Positions 9,613-18,771 of a stretch of DNA of 64,000 bases are shown piece by piece. Source of the stretch: Flavobacterium sp. 90 (GTDB lineage: Bacteria; Bacteroidota; Bacteroidia; Flavobacteriales; Flavobacteriaceae). Both the position numbers and the translations under genes were made by a program. The stretch spans positions 1,612,001 to 1,676,000 of the forward strand of contig NZ_SMGE01000001.1 in NCBI RefSeq assembly GCF_004339525.1. Reading direction: 5' to 3'. The notes below the pieces were generated by a model, which was not told the origin of the DNA, searched no databases, and worked only from the letters and a program-made list of their open reading frames with translations. Numbering within the stretch: position 1 is the first letter of the stretch; each line of letters starts with the position of its first letter.

Positions 9613-9648
9613 AAAAAATGCCTCTAAAATTTTAGAGGCGTTTTTTTT
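9612..9648 (+). terminator. Terminator after higA (copy 2 of a duplicated element)
   Basis: The palindrome at 9618-9641 matches the one at 8815-8838 except for one base (GGCGT instead of GGCAT). It is flanked by runs of 8 A and 8 T. Confidence 0.85.
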
Positions 9649-9653
9649 ATTTT

Positions 9654-9752
9654 CCTAACAGGTTTCCAAAACCTGTTAGGTATAATCTTCATTTATATTT
9701 TCTTAATCAAAAAAAAAAAAAATACCTAACAGGTTTTTGGAAACCTGTTAGG
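9654..9752. repeat. Inverted pair of CCTAACAGG palindromic repeats
   Basis: Each unit is itself a hairpin, with arms CCTAACAGGTTT and AAACCTGTTAGG. They occupy 9654-9680 and 9725-9752, the second being the reverse complement of the first plus one T. An A run lies between them. They sit between convergent genes and may act as a bidirectional terminator or REP-like element. Confidence 0.75.
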
Positions 9753-9764
9753 ATAGATGTTAAA

Positions 9765-12317
9765 TTATTTCGCTGCTTCGATTTTTGCTTTTACTTCGGC
9801 TTCTGTACCTTCATAAACTTCGGTGGTTGTTTTACCATCTACTGTTTTAGTAACGGTTCCAACAGTTACTCCATTTACTGTAGACAAATTAACTTCAAGT
9901 CTGTTTTTACTATATTTAGTAGTATCAAAACAATCTGTTTTTTGGTTTACATATTTTCCGTTTGCATCATAATGAGCCAGACATTTTGCAGTTTCTTCGG
10001 CAGTGCAGCCTTTTTCTTTGCAAGCTTTAATGCATTCTTCTTTAGTCATACCTGATAAATCTCCACATTTAGAAACTCCGCTTGCATGCATTTCAGTTTT
10101 TGCGCAACAAGAACCTTTTTCTGCCATACCTGAAGCTGAATGACCGTCACCTAAAATAGGCGCAATCACCAAACCAATCAAACAAGTCAATTTGATCAGG
10201 ATATTCATTGATGGTCCAGATGTATCTTTAAACGGATCTCCAACTGTATCACCGGTTACGGCAGCTTTGTGCGCATCAGAACCTTTATACGTCATTTCGC
10301 CATTGATTAAAACTCCTGCTTCAAAAGATTTCTTAGCATTATCCCAAGCTCCTCCGGCGTTATTTTGAAAAACTGCCCAAAGTACACCAGAAACTGTAAC
10401 TCCTGCCATATATCCTCCTAACATTTCAGCTATTAACTGATTGTTGTCTGCGTAAACTAACTTTCCTAATAATACAATTGCAATTGGGAAACCAATTGTT
10501 AGAATTCCTGGCAACATCATTTCGCGTAAAGCGGCTTTTGTCGAAATTTCAACACATTTTCCATATTCAGGTTTTCCGGTTCCTTCCATAATTCCCGGAA
10601 TTTCCTTAAACTGACGACGTACTTCATAAACCATATCCATAGCCGCTTTTCCAACCGAATTCATGGCTAAAGCCGAGAAAACTACCGGAATCATTCCACC
10701 AACAAACAACATGGCTAAAACTGGCGCTTTAAAAATATTGATCCCGTCTATTCCTGTAAAAGTTACATATGCCGCAAATAACGCTAATGAAGTTAGAGCT
10801 GCAGATGCAATTGCAAAACCTTTTCCGGTTGCTGCAGTTGTATTTCCAACTGAATCTAAAATATCTGTTCTTGTACGAACTTCTTTTGGTAATTCACTCA
10901 TTTCGGCAATTCCTCCAGCGTTGTCTGAAATTGGTCCGAAAGCGTCAATTGCAAGTTGCATAGCTGTTGTTGCCATCATCGCTGAAGCCGCTAAAGCTAC
11001 TCCGTAAAATCCTGCTAATGCATATGAAATCCAGATTGCTCCTGCAAATAATAATACTGTTGGAAACGTAGAAATCATTCCTGTTGCCAAACCTGCAATT
11101 ACGTTTGTTCCTGCTCCTGTTGATGATTTTTGTACAATTGCCATAACAGGTTTTGTACCTAATCCTGTATAATATTCTGTTACTGATGAAATAGCTCCAC
11201 CAACTATTAATCCAACCAAAGTTGCATAGAAAACACGCATTGATGAAATCGCTTTTGATCCTTCGCCAAAAAATGTCATTTGCATTGTTTCCGGCAGCAT
11301 ATGTTGTACTAAAAAATAACAAGCAACTGCTGTTAAAGCAATTGAAACCCAGTTTCCTATATTTAATGCTTTTTGCACTTGTGCTTCTTTAGCATTATCG
11401 TCAGTAATCTTTACCAACAACGTTCCGATAATAGAAAATATAATTCCGAAACCTGCAATTGACATTGGTAATAAAATTGGTCCAATTCCGCCAAAAGCAT
11501 CCTGAATGCTTCCTCCCATATCTTTTATAACATAGTTTCCAAGAACCATTGCTGCTAAAACAGTTGCTACATACGAACCAAATAAATCGGCTCCCATACC
11601 AGCAACGTCTCCAACATTATCTCCTACGTTATCTGCAATTGTAGCAGGATTACGAGGATCATCTTCCGGAATTCCAGCTTCAACTTTACCAACTAAATCG
11701 GCACCTACATCAGCTGCTTTAGTATAGATTCCTCCACCAACTCTGGCAAACAAAGCAATTGATTCTGCACCAAGTGAAAAACCTGCTAATGTCTCTAAAA
11801 CAACCGTCATTGTTTCAGTGTCTTTCCAAACTCCACCAGAAAATAAATTAAAGAAAATTATAAAAAAAGTAGTCAAACCTAAAACTGCTAAACCTGCAAC
11901 ACCTAAACCCATTACGGTTCCTCCGCCAAAAGAAACTTTTAACGCTTGTGGCAAACTTGTACGTGCAGCCTGAGTTGTTCTTACGTTTGTTTTAGTTGCT
12001 ATTTTCATACCTATATTACCCGCATAAGCTGAAAAAAGTGCTCCAAAAATGAATGCTATTACAATTAATAAATGCGTTTTTACACCCTGAATAAAAGTAA
12101 TTCCTGCTAAGGCTATGCTTGCAATAATTACAAAGATGGTTAATAGTTTATATTCTGCTTTTAGGAAGGCCAGTGCTCCTTCGTAGATGTAATCTGAAAT
12201 CTCTTTCATTTTACCATCTCCGGCATCTTGTTTTAAAACCCAAGTCCTTTTTATTCCCATGAAAAGTAATCCTAAAATTGCCATGACAATTGGCAAGTAA
12301 ATCATAAATGCATTCAT
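9765..12317 (-). CDS. hppA: Membrane-bound pyrophosphatase (ion-pumping) with cysteine-rich C-terminal tail
   Basis: The protein has 850 residues. The core of about 730 residues has the many membrane helices of V-type H+/Na+-PPases and the catalytic segments [19 protein letters not shown] and [22 protein letters not shown] carries Ala where K+-independent enzymes have Lys, so K+ dependence is expected. Whether it pumps H+ or Na+ cannot be decided here. Residues of about 734-850 are an extra hydrophilic tail with eight cysteines ([24 protein letters not shown]), not found in typical PPases. In the family's topology the tail would face the periplasm. Confidence 0.93.
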   Translation of the reverse strand: MNAFMIYLPIVMAILGLLFMGIKRTWVLKQDAGDGKMKEISDYIYEGALAFLKAEYKLLTIFVIIASIALAGITFIQGVKTHLLIVIAFIFGALFSAYAGNIGMKIATKTNVRTTQAARTSLPQALKVSFGGGTVMGLGVAGLAVLGLTTFFIIFFNLFSGGVWKDTETMTVVLETLAGFSLGAESIALFARVGGGIYTKAADVGADLVGKVEAGIPEDDPRNPATIADNVGDNVGDVAGMGADLFGSYVATVLAAMVLGNYVIKDMGGSIQDAFGGIGPILLPMSIAGFGIIFSIIGTLLVKITDDNAKEAQVQKALNIGNWVSIALTAVACYFLVQHMLPETMQMTFFGEGSKAISSMRVFYATLVGLIVGGAISSVTEYYTGLGTKPVMAIVQKSSTGAGTNVIAGLATGMISTFPTVLLFAGAIWISYALAGFYGVALAASAMMATTAMQLAIDAFGPISDNAGGIAEMSELPKEVRTRTDILDSVGNTTAATGKGFAIASAALTSLALFAAYVTFTGIDGINIFKAPVLAMLFVGGMIPVVFSALAMNSVGKAAMDMVYEVRRQFKEIPGIMEGTGKPEYGKCVEISTKAALREMMLPGILTIGFPIAIVLLGKLVYADNNQLIAEMLGGYMAGVTVSGVLWAVFQNNAGGAWDNAKKSFEAGVLINGEMTYKGSDAHKAAVTGDTVGDPFKDTSGPSMNILIKLTCLIGLVIAPILGDGHSASGMAEKGSCCAKTEMHASGVSKCGDLSGMTKEECIKACKEKGCTAEETAKCLAHYDANGKYVNQKTDCFDTTKYSKNRLEVNLSTVNGVTVGTVTKTVDGKTTTEVYEGTEAEVKAKIEAAK

Positions 12318-12373
12318 AATATAGTAATGGTTTTTGGTTAATAGTCAATAAACTAACTAAAACGAATTTAAAC

Positions 12374-12410
12374 AAAAAAGCAATACTCCTGACGGTAGTA
12401 TTGCTTTTTT
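12374..12410 (-). terminator. Terminator after ppa
   Basis: Perfect 14-base arms AAAAAAGCAATACT and AGTATTGCTTTTTT enclose a 9-base loop, 22 bases beyond the ppa stop. It lies between ppa and hppA, so the two are probably separate transcripts. Confidence 0.85.
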
Positions 12411-12431
12411 TATAATAGAATAAGGTAAAAA

Positions 12432-12962
12432 TTATTTAATACTAAATAATCCCTCTGGTTTATTTTCAATGTCATCAAAACGCTTAGTGCACTCAGCAAT
12501 AATTGCAAATGCTTCGTTTACGTCTCCCCATCCTTCTACATCTACTTGTTTGTTTTCAAGATCTTTGTAAACCTGGAAGAAATGCTCGATTTCTTTCAAT
12601 AAGTGAGCATTAATATCAGAAAGGTCATTTAATGAATTCCAGATTGGATCTGAAACTGGTACACAAATGATTTTTTCGTCTGGTCCTTTATCATCTGCCA
12701 TGTGGAAAACACCAATTGGCTTTACTTCAATAACACAACCTGGGAAAGTTGGCTCGTTTATCAAAACTAATACATCAAGAGGATCTCCATCAAGTGCTAA
12801 AGTTTCTGGAATAAATCCGTAATCTGCAGGGTACATCATTGAAGAGAATAACATTCTGTCGAAACGCATTCTTTTGATCTCAAAATCGTACTCATATTTA
12901 TTTCTGCTTCCACGTGGTATTTCGATTAATACATCGAAAGTCGTTAGTTTGTCTGCGGTCAT
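12432..12962 (-). CDS. ppa: Soluble inorganic pyrophosphatase, family I
   Basis: The protein has 176 residues and hydrolyses pyrophosphate to phosphate in the cytoplasm with Mg2+. The family signature DGDPLD is at 58-63, with upstream EIPRGSRNKYEYD and YPADYGFIPET contributing substrate residues. Length and motif order fit bacterial family I enzymes. It lies just upstream of hppA on the same strand, so two enzymes for the same substrate are neighbours. Confidence 0.95.
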   Translation of the reverse strand: MTADKLTTFDVLIEIPRGSRNKYEYDFEIKRMRFDRMLFSSMMYPADYGFIPETLALDGDPLDVLVLINEPTFPGCVIEVKPIGVFHMADDKGPDEKIICVPVSDPIWNSLNDLSDINAHLLKEIEHFFQVYKDLENKQVDVEGWGDVNEAFAIIAECTKRFDDIENKPEGLFSIK

Positions 12963-12995
12963 TTTCGTTTTTTATTTTTTCTATAATTTCGATTG

Positions 12996-13025
12996 CAAAA
13001 GTAACTAAAGAATCCTTTTTTACAA
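12996..13025 (-). promoter_or_regulatory. Promoter of ppa
   Basis: On the minus strand TTG (13023-13025), 19 bases, then TACTTTTG (12996-13003): a full Bacteroidetes-type promoter, 33 bases before the ATG. Confidence 0.65.
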
Positions 13026-13026
13026 T

Positions 13027-13086
13027 AAAAAAAGTACATTAATCTATGTATTTATTCAATTAATTAATGTACTTTTCCATTTATAT
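13027..13086 (-). terminator. Terminator after the DNA glycosylase gene
   Basis: Perfect 14-base arms AAAAGTACATTAAT (13030-13043) and ATTAATGTACTTTT (13073-13086), followed on the minus strand by a T run. It abuts the ppa promoter. Confidence 0.75.
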
Positions 13087-13095
13087 AACAGACAG

Positions 13096-13695
13096 TTAAT
13101 AGGTAATTTTCCTGTTTCGCTTATTTAAGTAATAATGCCACAGCAAATAAGTTGCATAAGAACGATACGGACTCCATTGTTTTGCATGGATTTCCATCTC
13201 TTGTTTATCGTGAATATCAAGTAATTCCTTGATGGTATTTATAACTGCAATATCTCCTAACGGAATTAAATCGGGTTCTTGCAAACAAAACATCAGGTAA
13301 ATATCAATTGTCCAATTTCCGATTCCTTTTAATTTAATTAGTTCTTCCCGTACTTGTTCTGCAGATTTTGCAGCGAGACTTTCTATATCTAATTCTTTGT
13401 TTAAAACCGCTTCAGAAAGGATTTTGATATATTTCGTTTTTTGCCGACTTACACCAAGATTCCTAAATTCTTCTTCTGACAAAACCGACATCGTTTCCGG
13501 ATTGCAAGCTGTGTAAGATTTGATTTTTAAGAATGTGGCTTTCGCCGAATCCACGGAAACTTGTTGTTCGAGAATTAACAAAACCAATGTTTCAAAACCT
13601 TGCGGACGTTTAGGAATTGGAGGTAATCCATATTTGTCGATGATTTCCTTAAATATTGGATTTTTGGCTGATAAAAAATCGATGGCTTCTTGCAT
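13096..13695 (-). CDS. DNA-3-methyladenine glycosylase II family protein (AlkA-like)
   Basis: The protein has 199 residues of the HhH-GPD superfamily and removes alkylated bases. The helix-hairpin-helix LKGIGNWT is at 122-129 and the presumed catalytic Asp148 is in PLGDIAV. No Fe-S cysteine cluster is present, so it is not an EndoIII/MutY type. The frame is open back to a TTG at 13764, but I prefer ATG 13695 because the protein then starts MQEAIDFLSAKNPIF, as relatives do. Confidence 0.85.
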   Translation of the reverse strand: MQEAIDFLSAKNPIFKEIIDKYGLPPIPKRPQGFETLVLLILEQQVSVDSAKATFLKIKSYTACNPETMSVLSEEEFRNLGVSRQKTKYIKILSEAVLNKELDIESLAAKSAEQVREELIKLKGIGNWTIDIYLMFCLQEPDLIPLGDIAVINTIKELLDIHDKQEMEIHAKQWSPYRSYATYLLWHYYLNKRNRKITY

Positions 13696-13800
13696 AACTG
13701 AATTTTTTAGCCCCGATAGAAGCGGTATCCTTTTTCTGGCTTCTTTAGCCAGGAAAAGATACAAGCGGATAGCGGGAATAGCTTCTAAAATTAATTAAAA

Positions 13801-13900
13801 AAATCTCGCAAAGTTGTAAAGTTTTTTTGCTCGCAGATTTGGCAGATTTAAACTGATGAACGCAGATTTATAATTTTAAAATAAATCTGCTTGAAACAAA
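13801..13900. repeat. Degenerate intergenic repeats (CGCAAAG and CGCAGATTT types)
   Basis: The stretch holds TCGCAAAGTTGTAAAG, several copies of GCAGATTT, and a hairpin GCAGATTTA (13862-13870)/TAAATCTGC. Similar CTTTGC-rich text recurs at 13936-13972 and 32530-32570. No coding frame is evident. Confidence 0.45.
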
Positions 13901-13910
13901 TATTACGCTA

Positions 13911-13942
13911 CAAAAAAAGCCGCAAAGAATTAAACCTTTGCG
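13911..13942 (-). terminator. Terminator after the DUF5686 gene
   Basis: Arms CGCAAAG (13921-13927) and CTTTGCG (13936-13942), followed on the minus strand by GC and seven T. Confidence 0.75.
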
Positions 13943-13975
13943 ACTTTGTAACTTTTATTCTTTGCACCTTTCTAA

Positions 13976-16477
13976 TTAGAAATAGAATCCGAAAGATCCT
14001 TTTACTGCAAATTTATTGGCATCCGGAGTATTCAAATAACTTCCTCTCCAAGAGAAGTCGATTCGGAACACTTTGAAGATATTTCCGATTCCGGCGTTAT
14101 ATTCCCAATACACATTTTCTGGCGCATTATAAGGTTGATCGGAAGCATTTATTGCTCTATTAGCATTAGAAATAGTTCCGTAAACTCCTTTTACTCCAAC
14201 AAATTCTCTCCAGTTTAATTTTCTCATAAATGGAATTCTGGCGAATAATCTTCCTCCAAAATCATGATTCCATTGCAAAGTCGTGTATTGATCTGTTATG
14301 AATTCATAGAAGTTTAAGTTACTAAAAGTGTTTTCTATAGTAAAATAAGTCTGGTTTCCAGGAATTACACTCATTAATCCTAACGGAATTGTACCAAATG
14401 TTTTTCCGGTTTCAAGAATAATGTTTGATCTTCCTAATGGTCCAATTATAATAGGCTGTTTGTAAAATAATTGTATTTTTTCGTAAGCAAAATCACTCTG
14501 CATAACTCCTTTTAGTCCGTAACTAAAGTTAACAAAGAAATGACTGAATGGGCTGTCTACAAGACTACGTTCTACACCAAACCCAATAGTTTTACGATTT
14601 GGCATAAATTCAAACTGAACATTGGCTTCAAACTGTTTTACTGCACTTTGCACTACTCCAGCAGGATTTGCAGCGGTTGGCAACGTGGTATAATAATCCA
14701 GACTAAAAGTTGGCGAAGCAGATTCTAATGTCCTGTATGAAACACCTGCCTGAACAACAAAGTTTTTTAAGGGCTCCATTTCAAGCGAAATGTTACTTAA
14801 ATTAATATTTGTTAGTTTTCCGTTACTTCCTGTTGTAAATAAGGCTGAGGAAGCAAAACTTCGTCCTAAGATATCATTTGTTGTGGTTAAACTGGCTCCA
14901 ATTTGTTCAATATCTCGTCTGTTTCCTCCAGAAATAATGATTCGTTTTTTCTTGTCGAGCATCCATTTTCCTGAAACTCCATATTTGAATTTGTTATCAT
15001 CAAAACCGTACGCGGTATAAGCTTGCAAACGCCACGGATCATTTGGCCCAAAATAGGTTCTTCCTCCTGCTCTAATTCTTAATCCTTCGACTTCATTATA
15101 ACCAAAAGTGGAGAATATAGGACCAAAATCGAAGTTTTTAAACTCGACATAACCACTTCCCAAAATTGAGACTAAACTATAAAGTTGCTTGAAACGCTTG
15201 ACAGTTTGCAAAGTATCCAACATTTTGTAGATTCCTGCTTCGTCTTTATTTAATTTTTCGAAGCGATTTTCATCCCAGAATTCAGGTGGTCGATCATAAA
15301 CAGCATTGTCTATAAAATTGACTTCTTCTTTATAAAACTTCTCTGGTTTAGGAAGATTGAATTTATGATTTCGATATAAAGTCGTTCGTTTTCCGTAAAC
15401 ACCTTTTGATTTTTCTTTTTTATTCAAAGCAAAATCCGACATCATATAATCGCGGGTCAATAGAAAAACAGAATCGTTTTCTACCTCGAATTCCTGCTCG
15501 ATATAAATATCTTTTACCCAGTTAATATTGGCACTTTTAGTAACGCCCATATTAATCTTCTTGATGGCAAAAGTCGAATCGTTTACCCAAAAATCTCCTT
15601 TAAAGGTTAATTCGTTTTTACGTCTTGGATAAAAAACAATGTTATAACACCATTTTTTATCAATAAAAGCACTGTCTTTTAAAACATAGTTATAAACGTC
15701 AATTCCCGTTCTGGAAAGTGGACTCGTAAAGCTTTTATCAAAAAATTTAAGGTGATTGTCGTAAATATTATAATCAGAATAAAGGTCTTTTACAAATGAA
15801 AGAATTTGCTGATTTCCGTTGAAACCAGACATTTTGTTTCCGGTAATGTTCTCTTTTACTTTCTTTAATTTGTTATCTCCGTAAACATCATAAACTGATT
15901 CGTTAATGAAAATAGGCAAGTATGTTTTTCCGGTAACTTCAGAAGTATCAACATGTTTAAAGACAAACTCCATTCCTTTGAAGAGTTTATTCTTCATAAA
16001 AGCACTGTCAATTGTGTTCATGTCGAACTCAACTTTCTCATACTTTTGCATTTGATATTGATTGAATTGGTACAAACCGTTTTTACGTTTTCGTTCCCAA
16101 ATTTTTCTCAAAATATCCAATGCCGGATTATTCTTTTTTGATGTTTTTCCTGTAAAAATTACAACTTCATTCAATGCTTCGGCTTCGCTCAAAACAATTT
16201 TAAAATCATAATTTACAGCTTTTTCCAAAGGAACTTCACGATCTGAAAATCCTGCAGATGTAATTAATAAAGCGGTATATGTATTTGTCGATTCCAAATA
16301 AAAACGACCATCTTCATTAGAAACTATTCCGATATTTGAACCTTTAAAAACAACATTAGCAAATGGAACAGGCTGATTAGATTTATCCAAAACAATTCCA
16401 CTCACTTTAGTTTGTGCAGTACCAATCGTCGCAAATGCGAATACAAAAAATAGGCTGAGTAAAATTATTCTTTTCAT
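13976..16477 (-). CDS. DUF5686 outer-membrane protein with carboxypeptidase regulatory-like domain
   Basis: The protein has 833 residues. A signal peptide ends near TIGTAQ, followed by a carboxypeptidase-regulatory-like domain (GIVLDKSNQPVPFANVVFKG, then SNEDGRFYLES) to about residue 100. A long DUF5686 region follows, with many Tyr/Phe/Asn-rich beta-strands suggesting a barrel. The C-terminus GSFGFYF ends in Phe. I start at ATG 16477 because the upstream in-frame ATG at 16504 lies inside the terminator of the preceding gene. Function is unknown. Confidence 0.88.
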   Translation of the reverse strand: MKRIILLSLFFVFAFATIGTAQTKVSGIVLDKSNQPVPFANVVFKGSNIGIVSNEDGRFYLESTNTYTALLITSAGFSDREVPLEKAVNYDFKIVLSEAEALNEVVIFTGKTSKKNNPALDILRKIWERKRKNGLYQFNQYQMQKYEKVEFDMNTIDSAFMKNKLFKGMEFVFKHVDTSEVTGKTYLPIFINESVYDVYGDNKLKKVKENITGNKMSGFNGNQQILSFVKDLYSDYNIYDNHLKFFDKSFTSPLSRTGIDVYNYVLKDSAFIDKKWCYNIVFYPRRKNELTFKGDFWVNDSTFAIKKINMGVTKSANINWVKDIYIEQEFEVENDSVFLLTRDYMMSDFALNKKEKSKGVYGKRTTLYRNHKFNLPKPEKFYKEEVNFIDNAVYDRPPEFWDENRFEKLNKDEAGIYKMLDTLQTVKRFKQLYSLVSILGSGYVEFKNFDFGPIFSTFGYNEVEGLRIRAGGRTYFGPNDPWRLQAYTAYGFDDNKFKYGVSGKWMLDKKKRIIISGGNRRDIEQIGASLTTTNDILGRSFASSALFTTGSNGKLTNINLSNISLEMEPLKNFVVQAGVSYRTLESASPTFSLDYYTTLPTAANPAGVVQSAVKQFEANVQFEFMPNRKTIGFGVERSLVDSPFSHFFVNFSYGLKGVMQSDFAYEKIQLFYKQPIIIGPLGRSNIILETGKTFGTIPLGLMSVIPGNQTYFTIENTFSNLNFYEFITDQYTTLQWNHDFGGRLFARIPFMRKLNWREFVGVKGVYGTISNANRAINASDQPYNAPENVYWEYNAGIGNIFKVFRIDFSWRGSYLNTPDANKFAVKGSFGFYF

Positions 16478-16483
16478 CGTCTG

Positions 16484-16527
16484 GGCAAAAAAAAACTTCA
16501 TCAATTAACTATGAATGATGAAGTTTT
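16484..16527 (-). terminator. Terminator after pdhB
   Basis: Perfect 12-base arms AAAACTTCATCA (16492-16503) and TGATGAAGTTTT (16516-16527), followed on the minus strand by an extended T run. Confidence 0.85.
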
Positions 16528-16547
16528 ATGAGTATTTTAAATGTCTA

Positions 16548-17525
16548 TTACTTGTACAACACTTTCTTAACTGCTTTTACTACATCAGCTGCATTTGGCA
16601 ACCAGTCTTTTAGTAAAACAGGAGAGTAAGGTGCTGGTGTATCAGCTGTAGTAATACGTTGAATTGGCGCATCAAGGAAATCGAAAGCTTGTTCCTGAAC
16701 GATATATGTAATTTCAGATGAAACACTTGCAAATGGCCAAGCTTCTTCTAAGATTACTAAACGGTTTGTCTTTTTAACAGATGCAAGAATAGTATCTTTA
16801 TCCATTGGACGAACTGTTCTTAAATCGATAATTTCGCATGAAATTCCTTCTTTTTCTAATTCATCAGCAGCGATAAAAGCTTCTTTGATAATTTTACCAA
16901 AAGACACGATTGTTACATCTTTTCCTTCACGTTTAATATCAGCAACTCCTAATGGAATTGTATATTCTCCGTCTGGCACTTCACCTTTATCACCATACAT
17001 TTGCTCAGATTCCATAAAAATTACAGGATCATTATCACGAATTGCAGATTTTAAAAGTCCTTTTGCATCATAAGGAGTCGAAGGTACAACAACTTTAAGT
17101 CCCGGAGTATTAGCAAACCAGTTTTCTAAAGCTTGTGAGTGAGTAGCTCCTAATTGTCCTGCAGAAGCAGTTGGTCCACGAAAAACGATAGGCACATTAA
17201 ATTGTCCTCCTGTCATTTGACGCATTTTAGCAGCGTTATTTATAATTTGATCAATACCTACTAAACAGAAGTTGAATGTCATATATTCTACAATCGGTCG
17301 GTTACCATTCATTGCAGAACCTACTGCAATTCCAGTAAATCCAAGCTCAGCAATTGGAGTATCGATTACTCTTTTTTCGCCAAACTCAGCAAGCATTCCT
17401 TTTGAAGCCTTGTAAGCTCCGTTATATTCTGCAACTTCTTCGCCCATTAAATATATGGATTCATCGTGACGCATTTCTTCGCTCATCGCTTCGCAAATGG
17501 CCTCTCTAAATTGTATTGTTCTCAT
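16548..17525 (-). CDS. pdhB: Pyruvate dehydrogenase E1 component, beta subunit
   Basis: The protein has 325 residues. It forms the alpha2beta2 E1 of the pyruvate dehydrogenase complex, which decarboxylates pyruvate using thiamine diphosphate. Features are the N-terminal MRTIQFREAICEAMSEEM, the cofactor-region GEEVAEYNGAYKASKGM, VEYMTFNF, and the C-terminal transketolase domain (VSFGKIIKEAFIAADELEKE; EAWPFASVSSEI). No alpha subunit or E2 is adjacent, so the complex is encoded at several loci. The gene is monocistronic. Confidence 0.93.
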   Translation of the reverse strand: MRTIQFREAICEAMSEEMRHDESIYLMGEEVAEYNGAYKASKGMLAEFGEKRVIDTPIAELGFTGIAVGSAMNGNRPIVEYMTFNFCLVGIDQIINNAAKMRQMTGGQFNVPIVFRGPTASAGQLGATHSQALENWFANTPGLKVVVPSTPYDAKGLLKSAIRDNDPVIFMESEQMYGDKGEVPDGEYTIPLGVADIKREGKDVTIVSFGKIIKEAFIAADELEKEGISCEIIDLRTVRPMDKDTILASVKKTNRLVILEEAWPFASVSSEITYIVQEQAFDFLDAPIQRITTADTPAPYSPVLLKDWLPNAADVVKAVKKVLYK

Positions 17526-17556
17526 ATTTATATTGTATGTTGAATTTTCTGAAGAG

Positions 17557-17564
17557 CAAAAATA
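17557..17564 (-). promoter_or_regulatory. -7 box of pdhB
   Basis: The minus strand reads TATTTTTG (TAnnTTTG), 31 bases before the ATG. No clear -33 element was seen. Confidence 0.45.
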
Positions 17565-17793
17565 AATATTTTAAATAACTTAAAAGCATAAATTGAATTT
17601 AAAATCACACGATCTTCCTCTCGTCTTATGCTTTTTAACTTTTTAAAAATTATTGTGACAGTTACGAAATCGATGTAAAAGCATCTCTTTCGTTCCTAAA
17701 ACAGTTTTCAGACAAACTTGGCTTTTTTTGTTGGATTCTATTTTTTTAGAATTCTTCCATTAAAACGGAATAATTCAGAAACTATTATAAATC

Positions 17794-17994
17794 TTAGCCA
17801 AATTTAACAGTTGTCCAAGCTTCGTACATTGCAAAATTCCTAAGAATCAACTGCAATGACTGTATTATTTCTTTTCGATCACATTGAAACAACGCTAAAA
17901 TTTCAGAATCTGCGAAATCGTAATAGTTTTTAAAAAATATTATGCGTGCATAGTATATTATTCCGATTTTAATTTCTAAATTTGTAAAAGAATA
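17794..17994 (-). pseudogene. Possible 3' remnant of a gene (open frame without a start)
   Basis: 66 codons are open between two stops on the minus strand and read like protein: YYDFADSEILALFQCDRKEI, then RNFAMYEAWTTVKFG and a stop. The only ATG is 11 codons from the end, so an intact gene is unlikely unless it starts at an internal TTG. The first third is I/Y/F/K rich, as AT-rich non-coding DNA would be, while the second half is more protein-like. I do not recognise a family. Confidence 0.25.
17977..17984 (+). promoter_or_regulatory. -7 box of etfB
   Basis: TAAATTTG, 33 bases before the etfB ATG. No convincing -33 element was found. Confidence 0.5.
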
Positions 17995-18017
17995 TTATAA
18001 ATATAAAATATATACTT

Positions 18018-18764
18018 ATGAAAATATTAGTTTGCATCAGCCACGTGCCTGATACTACTTCAAAAATTAACTTCTCCAATGGTGATTCAGAATTCGATAC
18101 CAATGGTGTACAATATGTAATTAATCCTAATGACGAGTTTGGTCTGACACGTGCAATTTGGTTTCAAGAACAACAAGGTGCAACTGTAACTGTTGTTAAT
18201 GTTGGAGGTCCTGATACTGAGCCAACTTTGCGTAAAGCATTGGCAATTGGTGCAAACGAAGCGATTCGTGTTAACGCAAATCCTACTGATGGCTTTTTTG
18301 TTGCAAAACAACTTGCTGAAGTAATTAAAAACGGTGGCTATGATCTTGTAATTGCAGGAAAAGAGTCTCTTGATTATAATGGAGGAATGGTTCCTGGAAT
18401 GATCGCAGGAATTTTAGGTTCTAATTTTTTAAATTCTTGTACAGCATTAACTGTTGATGGAAATAATGTAAAAGCAGTTCGTGAAATCGATGGAGGAAAA
18501 GAAACTGTAAGCACAACTTTACCATTAATTATTGGTGGTCAAAAAGGTCTTGTTGAAGAAAAAGATCTTCGTATTCCAAACATGAGAGGAATTATGACTG
18601 CAAGAACAAAAGCACTTACTATTCTTGAGCCGGTTGATGCTCCTGTAAATACAAAAGCGGTGAAATTTGAAAAACCAGCTCCAAAATCAGCAGTAAAATT
18701 AGTTTCTCCTGATAATTTAGATGAGTTAATCAATTTATTACACAACGAGGCTAAGGTGATTTAA
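18018..18764 (+). CDS. etfB: Electron transfer flavoprotein beta subunit
   Basis: The protein has 248 residues, starting MKILVCISHVPDTTSKI. The AMP-binding region includes VIAGKESLDYNGGMVPGMIA, and GGQKGLVEEKDLRIPNMRGI is the ETF-beta signature region. With EtfA it accepts electrons from acyl-CoA dehydrogenases and similar enzymes and passes them to the respiratory chain. The etfA gene follows after a 139-base spacer rich in small repeats. Confidence 0.95.
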   Translation: MKILVCISHVPDTTSKINFSNGDSEFDTNGVQYVINPNDEFGLTRAIWFQEQQGATVTVVNVGGPDTEPTLRKALAIGANEAIRVNANPTDGFFVAKQLAEVIKNGGYDLVIAGKESLDYNGGMVPGMIAGILGSNFLNSCTALTVDGNNVKAVREIDGGKETVSTTLPLIIGGQKGLVEEKDLRIPNMRGIMTARTKALTILEPVDAPVNTKAVKFEKPAPKSAVKLVSPDNLDELINLLHNEAKVI

Positions 18765-18771
18765 GATTGTA

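Larger units (their letters stand above)
17526..18017. other. 492-base intergenic region: pdhB and etfB promoters plus an antisense open frame
   Basis: The region holds a minus-strand -7 box for pdhB (17557-17564, TATTTTTG) and a plus-strand -7 box for etfB (17977-17984, TAAATTTG). It also contains a minus-strand open frame at 17794-17994 listed separately. The part at about 17600-17790 shows nothing I recognise. Confidence 0.5.

Noticed and set aside
10663..11007. Plus-strand frame of 114 codons inside hppA
   Set aside because: It is antisense to strongly conserved pyrophosphatase sequence and is a by-product of the codon use there.
16478..16504. N-terminal extension of the DUF5686 protein
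   Set aside because: It is encoded by the pdhB terminator stem and would precede a normal signal peptide.
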